A DNA stretch of 64,000 nt from Methanobacteriota archaeon (GTDB lineage Archaea > Thermoplasmatota > Thermoplasmata > UBA10834), in assembly GCA_020348345.1 (NCBI GenBank), contig CP070748.1, positions 252,896-316,895 on the forward strand. Reading direction: 5' to 3'. Of the stretch, positions 52,370-62,331 are shown piece after piece. Made by a program: the position numbers and the translations under genes. The notes beneath the pieces were generated by a model. The model saw only the letters and a program-made list of their open reading frames with translations, was not told where the DNA came from and did no database searches. Every line of letters starts with the position of its first letter. Positions within the stretch are counted from its first letter, which is position 1.

Positions 52370-53272
52370 TCATCGATAGCTCTCGCCGGTGATGCGCTCG
52401 AACATGTCTATGTATAGAGAGGATATCTCCTCTATCTTGTCGGCAGGGAGGGCTGGCATCTTGGGTTCAGAATCGCCTTTCTTCCTGGCCTCGGACAGTT
52501 TGTCGTAATAGCCTATCTTGCGATAGTGCTGCCTGACGTTCTCCTTGCTCAACTCGACGAACTCGCCCTTGGAATAGCTCTCCCAGTCCCACCACCGGTC
52601 CTCGTCCGAGGTGCCGAACGTATCGACAATCATCAGCTCTCGATCCTCGTCGAAGGCATACTCCTTCTTGCCGTCTACGTGGATCAGATCCCTCTTCTCG
52701 ACCTCTTCCGCAATACGCTCATCCATGCTGAGGGTGGCTTCCACGATTTCGTCATACTCATTCCGGCTGAGGCCTGCGATCTTCAAGGCCTCCCTCTTTG
52801 TGAGCAGGCGGTCCACCTTCTCCAGCTTGGTGGTGACCTCGATGAGCGGCTCCGGAAGTCTGTCTCCGTACTTCACTTCCTTGTTGGATTTGAATCCGAG
52901 CTTCGAGGGCTTCAGATCGCCAGAGGTTATCCTGTCCCAGAGCGATCCAGCGACATAATGCCTGCAGATCACTTCGATCGGGATCAGGTAGTTGGTCGTC
53001 TTCCTATCGATATTGGCGTAGTTCAGGATGTCGACTCTCTGCACTCTCATGCGGTTGGGCGGTATGAGTTCCCTGAAGTGCGTCTTCATGCCTGTTGATC
53101 GGCCTACCTGGAACCAAAATGCGCTAGACCTGCAGAGCGTTTCACCCTTGTTCGGGATGAGTGACGGTATGATCTTGTCGAAGACTGAAATCTTGTCCGA
53201 GAACTCGAACTCGAGAGTGTGAGCGTCCACCTCGTAGACGTTCTTCACCTTGCCCTGGCGCATGAGTTTCAT
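52370..53272 (-). CDS. purC: SAICAR synthase (phosphoribosylaminoimidazole-succinocarboxamide synthase)
   Basis: A 300-residue enzyme adding aspartate to CAIR in purine synthesis, using ATP. Motifs: RQGKVKNVYEVD, FSDKISVFDKIIPSLIPNKG, LIPIEVICRHYVAGSLWDR, RDLIHVDGKKEYAFDEDRELMIVDTFGTSDEDR with the substrate-binding acidic residues, and a C-terminal FVELSKENVRQHYR. ATG 53272 or 53263 could start; a TATA-like CCATTAAGAG at 53303-53312 fits 53272. No other pur genes are in the window. Confidence 0.95.
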   Translation of the reverse strand: MKLMRQGKVKNVYEVDAHTLEFEFSDKISVFDKIIPSLIPNKGETLCRSSAFWFQVGRSTGMKTHFRELIPPNRMRVQRVDILNYANIDRKTTNYLIPIEVICRHYVAGSLWDRITSGDLKPSKLGFKSNKEVKYGDRLPEPLIEVTTKLEKVDRLLTKREALKIAGLSRNEYDEIVEATLSMDERIAEEVEKRDLIHVDGKKEYAFDEDRELMIVDTFGTSDEDRWWDWESYSKGEFVELSKENVRQHYRKIGYYDKLSEARKKGDSEPKMPALPADKIEEISSLYIDMFERITGESYR

Positions 53273-53441
53273 ATGACCGATTGCGTCGTAAGCGATAGTT
53301 GCTCTTAATGGTTTTGGTGCCAGACACACACTGACCGTCGCCAGTGAACCACCCTCGGAAATGCCTGCGAACTGTCTCTGTCAAAAAGATTAAGCAACAA
53401 GGAATCGGTAATGCAGAGCAGGACGCGGCAGGGTCTAGGAT

Positions 53442-54650
53442 ATGTTTGACACACATTTCTCCAAGCGCGCCAAAGCGCTCAGGGCATCGGACGTGAGAGA
53501 GCTGCTCAAGCTGCTTCAAGCGCCGGACATGATTTCGTTCGCAGGAGGCCTCCCGAATCCGGAGACATTCCCAACGGAGATAATCCGCGACATCGCGAAC
53601 GATGTCCTCAAAGACGATGGGGCAAGAGCGCTTCAATACGGCATCACGGAGGGCTACCTCCCACTCAGAGAGGCAATCGCTGACAGAATGAGCCGCCACG
53701 GCACAGACGCTGCAACGGACGACATCGGCGTGGTTAGCGGGTCCCAGCAAGTCATAGACCTCATCGGCAAGGTGCTCATCGACCCACACGATGCAATCGT
53801 CATATCGGCTCCAACCTACCTCACAGCTCTCACAGGCTTCGCCGTCTACGACGCGCGTTTCGAGTCAGTCCCAATCGACGAGGAGAACATGAGAATCGAT
53901 CTTTTCGAGGATAAGTTGAAATCGCTTGCGACCGAATCCGTCCATCCCAAGCTGGTATACGCGCTGCCGAACTTCCAGAATCCTGCGGGCGTAACGATGC
54001 CCGAGAAAAGCAGGCGCAGGCTCGTTGACCTCGCATCCGAACACAACCTCATCATACTCGAGGACGATCCTTATGGGGAGCTGCGATACAGAGGCGATGA
54101 CATCCGCTCCATCAAGAGCTTCGATGACGAAGGGAGGGTGGTCTATATGAGCACATTCTCAAAGATACTCGCGCCTGGGTTGAGGGTGGGCTGGATGGCG
54201 GCGCATCCCGACCTCCTCAGGAAACTCATAATCGCGAAGCAATCGAGCGACGTATGCACCAACGTTCTCGGCCAGGTCGTAGCACAGGAGTACATAACTA
54301 GAGGCCACATAGACACCCAGATCCAGAAGATACGAGAGATCTACGGTAGGAAACTGAACATCATGCTCGAGGGCATGGATCGTTTCATGCCCGATAGTGT
54401 CGCCTGGATCCGCCCCGATGGAGGCATGTTCCTATGGGCCACGCTCCCTGAAGGAGTCTCATCGGGAGAGCTCCTGTCGAAAGCGCTTGAGAGGCGTGTG
54501 GCATTCGTGTCTGGCAGAGCTTTCTTCCCGGACCCCGCCGACGGCATGAGCACCCTCAGACTCAACTTCACACACCCGTCGGACGAAATGATCACTGAAG
54601 GGCTCAGGCGGCTCGGAGGAGTCTTCAAAGAAGAAATGGATCCGTCCTGA
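53442..54650 (+). CDS. PLP-dependent aminotransferase (fold type I, 2-aminoadipate/aromatic type)
   Basis: A 402-residue aminotransferase. N-terminus: MISFAGGLPNPETFP. PLP-binding features are VVSGSQQVIDL, NFQNPAGVTM, LEDDPYGELRY and the Schiff-base Lys in YMSTFSKILAPGLRVGW. The FAGGLP...F signature is that of the LysN/Kat-type group, which includes 2-aminoadipate and aromatic aminotransferases; the exact substrate is uncertain. Start ATG 53442. Confidence 0.92.
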   Translation: MFDTHFSKRAKALRASDVRELLKLLQAPDMISFAGGLPNPETFPTEIIRDIANDVLKDDGARALQYGITEGYLPLREAIADRMSRHGTDAATDDIGVVSGSQQVIDLIGKVLIDPHDAIVISAPTYLTALTGFAVYDARFESVPIDEENMRIDLFEDKLKSLATESVHPKLVYALPNFQNPAGVTMPEKSRRRLVDLASEHNLIILEDDPYGELRYRGDDIRSIKSFDDEGRVVYMSTFSKILAPGLRVGWMAAHPDLLRKLIIAKQSSDVCTNVLGQVVAQEYITRGHIDTQIQKIREIYGRKLNIMLEGMDRFMPDSVAWIRPDGGMFLWATLPEGVSSGELLSKALERRVAFVSGRAFFPDPADGMSTLRLNFTHPSDEMITEGLRRLGGVFKEEMDPS

Positions 54651-54680
54651 ACCCCTGGAGATTTCGAGAACGACTCATTC

Positions 54681-55382
54681 TCAGAAGATCTCCGCGCCCG
54701 CATGAACGACTATGCCATCGTCTGTGATTGAGTATGGCTTCACTCGTCTGGAATGAGTTGTCCTTCTCATCTTCAGTACTCGCACTGTAAGCTGCACTTC
54801 GCCGGAATCCCTGTTCTCGTCTGACTGCAGCAACAGCACGCCGTCAGCGGTATACTCAGCAAGACCATCCCTTGAAGAACGGGGGTTCTCGTCCTTGACC
54901 TCAGCTGTAAGGATCGATGTCGCGCCCGTGGTTCTCAACAGCTGACACAGGTTGAACAGATTGGACCTTCGCTCTGACTCATCTGAGAACATCATGTTCA
55001 GCAGCGACACGGAATCGATCACTACCCTCTTGGCGCCGAAGGACTTCACGAACTTCGGCAGTTCACTCTTTATTCTGTTGATTGTGGTCTTCGCATCCGA
55101 AGGCTCCAATTTGAATAGACCAAGTTCCTTCTTCGTGATAGGCTTCTTGAGATCCCATCCGAAGGAGGCCGCGTTCTTCACGACGGAGTCCTTGTCCTCC
55201 TCCAGGGAGATGAATATACAGTGTTCTCCTTCGTTAAGGCCTTCCATCAGGAACTGCAGGCCCAAAGTCGTCTTTCCGGTGCCGAACGAACCCATCAATA
55301 GCACCATGTGCCCCTCCGGAAACCCGCCTTGAATCATCTCGTCGAGACCTTGCACGCCGGTTTTAACTCTGTTCGAAGCCAT
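54681..55382 (-). CDS. KaiC-like ATPase with intact P-loop
   Basis: A 233-residue single-domain protein: VKTGVQGLDEMIQGGFPEGH, P-loop MGSFGTGKTTLGLQF, catalytic Glu pair FISLEEDKD, Walker B KRVVIDSVSLLNM and TSILTAEVKDENP. It is 7 bases downstream of the KaiC-like gene with a broken P-loop, so the two are probably made together and may form a mixed ring. ATG 55382 is chosen; 55400 overlaps the preceding gene. Confidence 0.9.
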   Translation of the reverse strand: MASNRVKTGVQGLDEMIQGGFPEGHMVLLMGSFGTGKTTLGLQFLMEGLNEGEHCIFISLEEDKDSVVKNAASFGWDLKKPITKKELGLFKLEPSDAKTTINRIKSELPKFVKSFGAKRVVIDSVSLLNMMFSDESERRSNLFNLCQLLRTTGATSILTAEVKDENPRSSRDGLAEYTADGVLLLQSDENRDSGEVQLTVRVLKMRRTTHSRRVKPYSITDDGIVVHAGAEIF

Positions 55383-55389
55383 GCCTGAT

Positions 55390-56235
55390 TCACCCCACAC
55401 GCTCTGTGTTTATCACCACGAATCCGCTTTGAGAAGTTATGAGGGTAGCGAAACGGGCAATTCTCTCCTGGTCGAGGTGCGGTAGGACGCTCATGAACTT
55501 CTCCACGTAGAGATACCTCTGCCTTTTAGATGTATGATGGAACTTGGCCCACTCAAATCTGAGAACGCCATCTACACTGTCGATGATCATCTGCTGGCGT
55601 TTTCTATCCAGTATCTCATCCGTCAGCAGCACGTAGAAGACGGACTCCCATTTCTTGGCCATTCTCTGTATGCCCTTGAGCATCGATACGACATCTTCGA
55701 ATTTCACCGCGTCAGAGACTACCAGATCGGTCAGCGAGTCGATGACGATCAGGCTCCTAGGGGCGTTCGCATCGAGAAATGTCACAAGCGCTTCAAGGAC
55801 ATCGTCCTCCTTCTTGTCGGCGAACAGATCGGACCCGTCCGAATCGACCCAGGTGGTTGGGACGACAGTCCTCATGAAGTAACCCTTCGAGAAATCCTTG
55901 AACAGCAGGTTGGACTCCAGCGATTCATGGAAGTCCTTGGTGAAGGAGAGTTTAACCTCCCTGAGAATGTCCTCCTTCGACCTTGAGAACGTGACGTACG
56001 ACATGCTCTCTGGCAGGACTCCGTCCCTGCCCGCGTGGCCAAGAATGAAGCCTTTGGTCTCAGGGAACTCCTTGACGAGCCCTATCTTGGCGGCGGACGT
56101 CAAGGCGAACTCAAGGCCGCCCCCACCGACATCCCCCAGAAGAAGCACCACTGACCCTAGCGGCACTCCTCCACCAATTATCGAATCGAAATCCGCGACA
56201 CCGGTTGGTGTCCTCTCTACATCCCCTTCTGACAT
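55390..56235 (-). CDS. KaiC-like protein with degenerate P-loop
   Basis: A 281-residue KaiC paralogue. The entry motif PTGVADFDSIIGGGVPLGSVV is normal, but the P-loop reads LLGDVGGGGLEFAL, with Gly-Leu where GKT/GKS should be, so the Lys and Ser/Thr for ATP are gone. Walker B (RSLIVIDSLTDLV) is kept. An insert of about 60 residues (FTKDFHESLESNLLFKDF...) separates the two. A regulatory or structural partner of the active KaiC downstream is the likely role. Start ATG 56235; the frame is open to 56310. Confidence 0.82.
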   Translation of the reverse strand: MSEGDVERTPTGVADFDSIIGGGVPLGSVVLLLGDVGGGGLEFALTSAAKIGLVKEFPETKGFILGHAGRDGVLPESMSYVTFSRSKEDILREVKLSFTKDFHESLESNLLFKDFSKGYFMRTVVPTTWVDSDGSDLFADKKEDDVLEALVTFLDANAPRSLIVIDSLTDLVVSDAVKFEDVVSMLKGIQRMAKKWESVFYVLLTDEILDRKRQQMIIDSVDGVLRFEWAKFHHTSKRQRYLYVEKFMSVLPHLDQERIARFATLITSQSGFVVINTERVG

Positions 56236-56310
56236 GAGTGCAGGCCTGCAAATGCAGTTCAGCAATAATGAAGCTTTGGGGTTCACAGCTGATGAACGCG
56301 CGCGGCCCAA

Positions 56311-56811
56311 TCACCCTCTCAAAAGCTCATTAAGCATCTCAAGCGCCCTAATCGCCGCCTGGTTCTTCACCGATCCTCTGTCGCCAGGGAAGACCGTTCG
56401 GTCGCGCTCTACGAAATCGCTGGAGCTCACTGCGATGCACACGAGTCCTACCGGCTTTTCAGGAGTAGCCCCCGTGGGCCCTGCTATTCCAGTGATGCCC
56501 ACTCCGATATCGGCTCCGAACCGATTCCTTACACCCTCCGCCATCATGAGAGCGACCTCATCGCTGACCGCTCCCTTCTCCTCGATGATGGCTCTGTCCA
56601 CGCCGAGAATGTTGACCTTGGCGTCATTGCTGTACGAAATCACCCCGCCAAGGAAGTAATCACTGCTGCCCGGGACCTCCGTAATCATGTCGCCCAACTT
56701 GCCACCGGTGCAGGATTCTGCGACAGCGATCGTCTTCTTCGACCTTCGTAACTTGCCACCGATTTCACTTGCGAGCACTTCTACCCCTCGGTCGACGCTT
56801 GATGCCGGCAT
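56311..56811 (-). CDS. CinA C-terminal domain protein (NMN amidase)
   Basis: A 166-residue stand-alone CinA_C domain: IAVAESCTGGKLGDMI, VPGSSDYFLGGVISYSNDAK, GAVSDEVALMMAEGVRNRFGADIGVGITGIAGPTG. These enzymes convert nicotinamide mononucleotide to nicotinate mononucleotide and ammonia. The gene overlaps the NMN adenylyltransferase by up to 47 bases. GTG 56778, behind GAGGGGTAGAA, would reduce the overlap to 14 bases and is an equally good start. Confidence 0.9.
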   Translation of the reverse strand: MPASSVDRGVEVLASEIGGKLRRSKKTIAVAESCTGGKLGDMITEVPGSSDYFLGGVISYSNDAKVNILGVDRAIIEEKGAVSDEVALMMAEGVRNRFGADIGVGITGIAGPTGATPEKPVGLVCIAVSSSDFVERDRTVFPGDRGSVKNQAAIRALEMLNELLRG

Positions 56812-57310
56812 CTCTTTCGGCGTTCAGCAGTCTCTCTCTGATTTCGATCTCGTCAAGCATGATCGCGACAGGTTTCGGCACAAGGTGACGCCATTTCTCG
56901 CCATTGACTATCCTCCTCCGAATCTCTGCGCCGCTGTACAGCTTGGAATTGAAGGCGGTCGTCTTCCTAACATCGTAACCAACCTGCGAGAACAGCATGC
57001 GGGTGATAGAGCTGTTGGAATAGACGATGTCGAACGGCGGAACGTACGATTCGATATGATTCACCCATATCGAGTATCTGTTGACGTCTCTCACTGGGAC
57101 TATGTGAACTCTACTGTGTTCACCCGCTGGAAGAGAAGAAAGGAGCATCTGATACCTCTCTCCTGCAGTCAGCGGATTCCTCGTGGTGTGTGACTCCTCA
57201 GCGCTTCCGATTACGACGATCAGTTCGTCGCACTCAGACAGCACCTCCGTCATCGCCTTGAGATGTCCTTTGTGGAGGGGTTGGAATCTTCCCACGACCA
57301 ACGCGCGCAT
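56765..57310 (-). CDS. nadM: Nicotinamide-nucleotide adenylyltransferase
   Basis: A 181-residue archaeal-type NMNAT making NAD from NMN and ATP. The nucleotidyltransferase motif is VVGRFQPLHKGHLKAM and the C-terminal motif is YSGAEIRRRIVNGEKW (the ISGT-R-R equivalent). Start ATG 57310 lies 20 bases after the LonB stop; 57334 would overlap that gap only slightly. Overlap with the CinA gene points to one operon for pyridine-nucleotide metabolism behind lonB. Confidence 0.94.
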   Translation of the reverse strand: MRALVVGRFQPLHKGHLKAMTEVLSECDELIVVIGSAEESHTTRNPLTAGERYQMLLSSLPAGEHSRVHIVPVRDVNRYSIWVNHIESYVPPFDIVYSNSSITRMLFSQVGYDVRKTTAFNSKLYSGAEIRRRIVNGEKWRHLVPKPVAIMLDEIEIRERLLNAERDAGIKRRPRGRSARK

Positions 57311-57330
57311 AAACGTTCCACTGCTCCTGC

Positions 57331-59331
57331 TCAATTCACTGCAGGTCGCTCAACGCCTGACGGCGCCACAGGCGACGGCTTCGGGGGAGTTGATGGTGCG
57401 CGCCTGCTGGTCGCAACCAGAGCCGCAAGCTTCTTCAAAAGGCCCTCCTTCCGCGATCCCACCAGTGCATTGAAGAGCACGTCGTTCAGGGTCTTAACAG
57501 GTATGACATCCACATTGCCGAGATATCTATCCTCCAGAACGACATCCTTCATATTCTGCTCAGGAATCAGTACCTTCCTTATGCCCATCTCGGCTGCCGC
57601 CTCGATCTTGGCGGTCACTCCGCCCACGGGTAGAACTTGCCCTCGAACGCTGAGGCTGCCTGTCATTGCGACTCCTTGATCCACTTCGATCTCCTCGAAA
57701 GCGGATATGACAGATGTGGCCACAGCTATCGATGCGCTGTCTCCCTCAATGCCGTCATAAGTGCCGATGAATTGGACGTGGATATCGTGATTTGTGATGT
57801 CCTCGCCAGTGTACTTCTTGATCAGGGCGGACACGTTCTGAACCGATTCCTTGGCGATCTCGCCCAGTTTTCCCGTCGCAATGATGCGTCCCCGCTCCCT
57901 GTTCTGGGAAGGGGTGACTTCAGCCACTATGGGCGTAACGATGCCGGAGAACTCCGCCATCGAGGAATCCGCGTTCAACACCGCAAGGCCGTTGACGATT
58001 CCCACGACAGAGCCTTCGGTCAGACACATCTGATAATCCTTCCTGCGCTCAACCGCTCTATCAGTAACCTGCTGCTCGAGGGATCTCGCAGTCAGCTTAG
58101 CCTCGCTGACATGCTTCGCCTCGACGGACGGCGCACCGCGCTCTCTTGCGACATCGCCAGCGACCCTCACCAATCCGCCCAGCTCGCGGAGCCTCAGGGT
58201 GAGCATTCCGCGTCGACCTGAGCGACGCTGGGCCTCTCGAATGATCTCGCCAACGGCGTTCCTTGTGAAATGCGGTATCTTCTTGTCCTTCGATACCTCT
58301 TGAGCGACGAATCGGACCAGCTTTTCGCGGTTGTCGTCATTGTCGGCCATCGTGCTTCTCATGTATATCTCGTAACCGTATCCGCGTATTCTTGACCTCA
58401 GGGCGGGATGCATGCCCACCACCGCATCGAGGTTCCCTGCAGCCACCAGAATGAAATCACAGGGCACCGGTTCGCTCTTGACCATCGCGCCTGAGCTACG
58501 CTCACTCTGGCCAAGTATGCTGAACTCGCCCTCCTGAAGGGCGGTCAGGAGACTCTGTTGACTCTCGATCCTGAGGACGTTGATCTCATCGACGAAGAGC
58601 ACGCCCTTGCTCGCCTTGTGTATCGCTCCAGGTTCGAGCCGTTCGTGAGCGGGCGTCTCTAGGCCGCCGCTCTGGAATGGGTCGTGCTTCACATCCCCCA
58701 GGAGGGCGCCTGCATGCGCACCCGTGGCGTCTATGAACGCAGGATGGTCGTCAGGCGTGTGAGATATCAGTAGCTTTGGCACCAGGAGAGCCTCCCTCCG
58801 CTGGCCTGTCATATACCTGAAGATCATGAAGATGAACAGAGCACCGATGATGCCGATGAGGAGCAACACCGGATCCCCATACATAATGAACATCATCACG
58901 GACAACATCAGGAATATGAAGACCATGGCGATCGTCCAAGAGTTTCTCTGATTCCTCTTCTGCTCGGCTTCCGCCTTCTGCGCCTGGACTATCTCCTTCC
59001 CCTTACCTGCCGGGACGACCCTCACTTTGGGCTCATTTGTATCGTCAGGGTTGTGATAGGCGATCACATCCTGAAGCTCCCCTTTCGGGAGGAAGTCAAG
59101 CATCGATCTGGCGAGCATCGACTTCCCAGTGCCAGGATCGCCGATGAGAATCACATGTCTCTTCTGCTCCGCGGCTTTCCGGATAACCTTGACCGCTTCC
59201 TCCTGGCCAATCACTTGGTCGACGAGCTTCTCAGGTATCTCAAGATCGGCGGTCGTCCTGAACTCCTGACCCTTCATCCACTCATCAACGTCGGGCAGGC
59301 CAAAGGTGGCCCTAGAATCATTCGAGCCCAT
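57331..59331 (-). CDS. lonB: Archaeal membrane-anchored ATP-dependent protease LonB
   Basis: A 666-residue AAA+ protease. P-loop [16 protein letters not shown] near 65, then an insertion with two TM helices ([17 protein letters not shown] and [16 protein letters not shown], about 130-172). Walker B is [11 protein letters not shown]. The C-terminal Lon domain holds the Ser-Lys dyad in [14 protein letters not shown] and [15 protein letters not shown]. It degrades misfolded or regulatory proteins at the membrane. The last 35 residues are a Pro/Ser/Ala-rich tail. The TATA-like CTTATTTAG at 59373-59381 is about 45 bases upstream. Confidence 0.97.
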   Translation of the reverse strand: MGSNDSRATFGLPDVDEWMKGQEFRTTADLEIPEKLVDQVIGQEEAVKVIRKAAEQKRHVILIGDPGTGKSMLARSMLDFLPKGELQDVIAYHNPDDTNEPKVRVVPAGKGKEIVQAQKAEAEQKRNQRNSWTIAMVFIFLMLSVMMFIMYGDPVLLLIGIIGALFIFMIFRYMTGQRREALLVPKLLISHTPDDHPAFIDATGAHAGALLGDVKHDPFQSGGLETPAHERLEPGAIHKASKGVLFVDEINVLRIESQQSLLTALQEGEFSILGQSERSSGAMVKSEPVPCDFILVAAGNLDAVVGMHPALRSRIRGYGYEIYMRSTMADNDDNREKLVRFVAQEVSKDKKIPHFTRNAVGEIIREAQRRSGRRGMLTLRLRELGGLVRVAGDVARERGAPSVEAKHVSEAKLTARSLEQQVTDRAVERRKDYQMCLTEGSVVGIVNGLAVLNADSSMAEFSGIVTPIVAEVTPSQNRERGRIIATGKLGEIAKESVQNVSALIKKYTGEDITNHDIHVQFIGTYDGIEGDSASIAVATSVISAFEEIEVDQGVAMTGSLSVRGQVLPVGGVTAKIEAAAEMGIRKVLIPEQNMKDVVLEDRYLGNVDVIPVKTLNDVLFNALVGSRKEGLLKKLAALVATSRRAPSTPPKPSPVAPSGVERPAVN

Positions 59332-59514
59332 CGTACTACACCGGTACCAGGGGTTCCTATCATGCTCGTGCTAAATAAGGCTTGCGCCATGAATGACGGC
59401 ATCGAAAAGGTATGCCAGTACGTTACTTGTGCCCGCAATTACCACGTTTCTTAAGGTGCGAACGAATATCCGCCGTTTGAGCTTGCGGAAAGGGGATATT
59501 CGGGAAGGTGTGGA

Positions 59515-61683
59515 ATGAGGCTAGATGAACTGGGAATCGACGAACGAGTCGTGGACCGACTCGCTAAGGAAGGCATCAATGCTTTGTATCCCCCTCAGGC
59601 CGATGCGGTTCCCCCAGCTCTTGCTGGCAGAAACGTTGTTCTGTCGATACCTACCGCATCCGGCAAGAGTCTGGTGGCATATCTGGCGATTCTCAATAGC
59701 GTGCTCAAAGGAGGAAAGGCTCTATACATCGTGCCTCTGAAGGCACTCGCATCGGAGAAGTTCGACGAGCTCTCCAGATTCAGAGACTTGGGGCTAAGGA
59801 TTGGCGAATCCACTGGCGATTTCGACGACATCGATCCGAAGCTGAGCAGCTACGATGTAGTCGTGGCGACTTCCGAAAAGGTCGATTCGCTTCTTCGCCA
59901 TCGCAGCAAGTGGCTGAAACAGATTACAGTCGTCGTCGCGGACGAGATCCATCTCATCAACGATCCTGAGAGAGGCCCTACGCTCGAAGTCATTCTTGTG
60001 AAATTCCGGACATTCAACCCCGAGGCACAGCTTGTAGCCCTCTCTGCCACGATACGCAACTGTTCCGAACTGGCTGATTGGCTGAATGCTGAACTGATAG
60101 TGAGCGATTGGAGGCCCGTGCCACTGAAAGAAGGCGTATGCTCGGATATGGAGGTGTTCTTCACTGACAACAGCCGCAGGAAACTCCCCGAAGGTGTCAA
60201 CCCGATTCATGGCATCGTATCTGAGACGTTGGACTCAGGAGGCCAATGCCTGGTTTTCGTCAACACTCGTCGTTCGACCGAAACGCTCGCATCCGAGCTA
60301 GGATCTATTGTCAAAGGGCGGCTCGGAGACAGGCCTGCCGAGGCTGGTGCGGCAGCCAAACGTCTCATTGGGGAACAGGAAGAGCCCACCGCCCTCGGCG
60401 CCAAGCTGGCGAGATGTCTTCGGAATGGCTGTGCGTTCCATCACGCTGGCCTGACAGCGGTTCAGCGCAAGTTCGTCGAGTTGAACTTCAGAGAGGGGAA
60501 CATTGGCGTGATTACAGCCACTCCCACTCTTGCGGCAGGCATCAACCTCCCTGCGAGGACAGTCATTGTAAGGGACGTCAAGAGGTTTGACTCAAACATC
60601 GGCTACGTCGCCATACCCGTCCTCGAAGTGAAGCAGATGTGCGGTCGTGCAGGCCGGCCGAAGTACGATGAGTTCGGAGAGGCCATACTCATCGCAAGAA
60701 ACGAGGAGGAGCGCGCTTTCATGCTGGACACCTACCTGCTCGGAGAGAGCGAGAACCTCTACTCCAAGCTCGGGACCGAACCTGCCATACGTTCTCACGT
60801 TCTGGGGCTCATCGCCACTGGCGATGCCAAGGCGAAAGAGGACTTGGTGGGTTTCTTCAGCAGCACCTTTCTCGCCCACCAGACGGATGCGCACTACCTT
60901 GAGGAGAACATATCAAAGGTGACTGAATTCCTCATCGATGAAGGCATGATCGAAGGCGGAGAGGTGCTTCGAGCAACCGCGCTCGGCAAGAGAGTGAGTG
61001 ATGTCTACATCGATCCACAGTCCGCTGTCATCATGAGGGATGCCATCAAGGACCGCACAGCCCTGACGGAATTCGGCATCCTGCACACGATATGCGCGGT
61101 GCCCGATATGACATTGATGTACCTGAGGAGGTCGGATTACGAAAGAATCGAGGAGTTCGAGACGGAGGTACGCGACGACCTTCTTATTGATCCGCCATCC
61201 GACCTTGGCAGGTACGAACTGTATCTGTCGGAGATCAAGACTGCGAAGCTCATACACGACTGGATCTCGGAGGTCACCGAAACATCAATAGAGAAGTCCT
61301 ACGGTGTCGGACCAGGCGACATCAGGAACAAAGTGGAACTGGCTGAATGGCTCATACATGCGATGTCCAGGTTAGCAGGCCTCATCAACAGAGACGCTGT
61401 TTCATTTGTGGAAGAGATTCGCAGAAGGGTTGCGTACGGCATCAGACCGGAGCTGCTGGAATTGGTCAAGCTCAGGGGTGTGGGCAGAGTCAGGGCGAGG
61501 TCATTGCATGATCGAGGCATTCGCACAATGGAGGATCTCAGGAACACCTCGTATGAGCGGCTCAGACAGATACCGAACATCGGCGATCAGGTCGCGTCAT
61601 CAATCAAGTCTCAGCTTGGCCAGCATGAAGCAGGGATGGATGCGAGCGATGAATCGGGCCAGCGGTCGCTCGCCGAGTTCTGA
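59515..61683 (+). CDS. hel308: Hel308-type Ski2-like DNA helicase
   Basis: A 722-residue superfamily-2 helicase. Q-motif LYPPQADAV, Walker A PTASGKSLVA, motif Ia VPLKALASEK, DEIH in VVADEIHLI, SATIRNCSELADWL, motif IV FVNTRRSTE, ATPTLAAGINLPART and motif VI QMCGRAGRPKYD. The C-terminal ratchet and a helix-hairpin-helix end (LVKLRGVGRVRARSLHDRGI) follow, and QRSLAEF at the very end resembles a PCNA-interacting tail. Hel308 unwinds lagging strands at stalled forks. ATG 59515 has GGAAGGTG upstream. Confidence 0.96.
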   Translation: MRLDELGIDERVVDRLAKEGINALYPPQADAVPPALAGRNVVLSIPTASGKSLVAYLAILNSVLKGGKALYIVPLKALASEKFDELSRFRDLGLRIGESTGDFDDIDPKLSSYDVVVATSEKVDSLLRHRSKWLKQITVVVADEIHLINDPERGPTLEVILVKFRTFNPEAQLVALSATIRNCSELADWLNAELIVSDWRPVPLKEGVCSDMEVFFTDNSRRKLPEGVNPIHGIVSETLDSGGQCLVFVNTRRSTETLASELGSIVKGRLGDRPAEAGAAAKRLIGEQEEPTALGAKLARCLRNGCAFHHAGLTAVQRKFVELNFREGNIGVITATPTLAAGINLPARTVIVRDVKRFDSNIGYVAIPVLEVKQMCGRAGRPKYDEFGEAILIARNEEERAFMLDTYLLGESENLYSKLGTEPAIRSHVLGLIATGDAKAKEDLVGFFSSTFLAHQTDAHYLEENISKVTEFLIDEGMIEGGEVLRATALGKRVSDVYIDPQSAVIMRDAIKDRTALTEFGILHTICAVPDMTLMYLRRSDYERIEEFETEVRDDLLIDPPSDLGRYELYLSEIKTAKLIHDWISEVTETSIEKSYGVGPGDIRNKVELAEWLIHAMSRLAGLINRDAVSFVEEIRRRVAYGIRPELLELVKLRGVGRVRARSLHDRGIRTMEDLRNTSYERLRQIPNIGDQVASSIKSQLGQHEAGMDASDESGQRSLAEF

Positions 61684-61727
61684 CTAACACTTATTAGCAA
61701 GGTATGTCGTGTACATCTTAGGTCGAG

Positions 61728-62249
61728 ATGGCGGATGTACAAGAAACGCCTTCATCATCAGAATTGAGCGTCTGGCGGCTGGAGATCAAACGAGGGCGGG
61801 GAGACGACGTCATGCAGGAGGTGCTCAGGGATGCCGCTGCAAAAGGTGCAGAGGTCCTTGTCCTCGACGGTAGGAATGTGTTCGGAACGGAGCACATCGC
61901 CAGCGCAACCTTCCATGCCCGCAAGGCGATACGCGAAGGAAGAAACGCCTCCGATTCGCTTGCCATGGAGACGCTTCTCTACGCAGCAGGGGAGAGACAG
62001 TTGAGCACTGCGATCGACAAGATGAGCGTCACCGAGGACACCACCGAGATGGTGATAGCATGCCTTACGGATCATGCGCTGAGCGCCAAGGAAGGGTGGG
62101 TCCCATATACCGCTACTTCTGCCAGCACCGAAACCGAAAAGCTCAAGAACTATGGCATAGCGGATGAGGAGCTGGAAACCGTCCTCCCAGAGAGACGCTA
62201 TGACCTGATACTTGAGAGGGTCGCTACGGTGGATCTCATCAAGAAGTGA
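61728..62249 (+). CDS. cgi121: KEOPS complex subunit Cgi121
   Basis: A 173-residue protein. The core ASATFHARKAIREGRNASDSLAMETLLYAAGERQLSTAI is the Cgi121/TPRKB signature. Cgi121 binds the tRNA 3' end and helps KEOPS put t6A on tRNAs reading ANN codons. Other KEOPS genes (kae1, bud32, pcc1) are not in the window. A TATA-like CTTATTAG at 61691-61698 lies about 33 bases before the ATG. It lies 45 bases after hel308, a neighbour that is also common in other archaea. Confidence 0.94.
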   Translation: MADVQETPSSSELSVWRLEIKRGRGDDVMQEVLRDAAAKGAEVLVLDGRNVFGTEHIASATFHARKAIREGRNASDSLAMETLLYAAGERQLSTAIDKMSVTEDTTEMVIACLTDHALSAKEGWVPYTATSASTETEKLKNYGIADEELETVLPERRYDLILERVATVDLIKK

Positions 62250-62295
62250 CAATCTCCTCGTGCCGAGGGCGATAAAGGCCCCGGGAGGGGTGTCA

Positions 62296-62303
62296 TTATA
62301 TTA
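62296..62303 (+). promoter_or_regulatory. TATA box for the folate-pair operon
   Basis: ATTATATT, centred 32 bases before the ATG at 62332. This fits a leaderless or nearly leaderless transcript. Confidence 0.55.
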
Positions 62304-62331
62304 TGGTCGGTAAAGCAATACTGAAGTCGCC

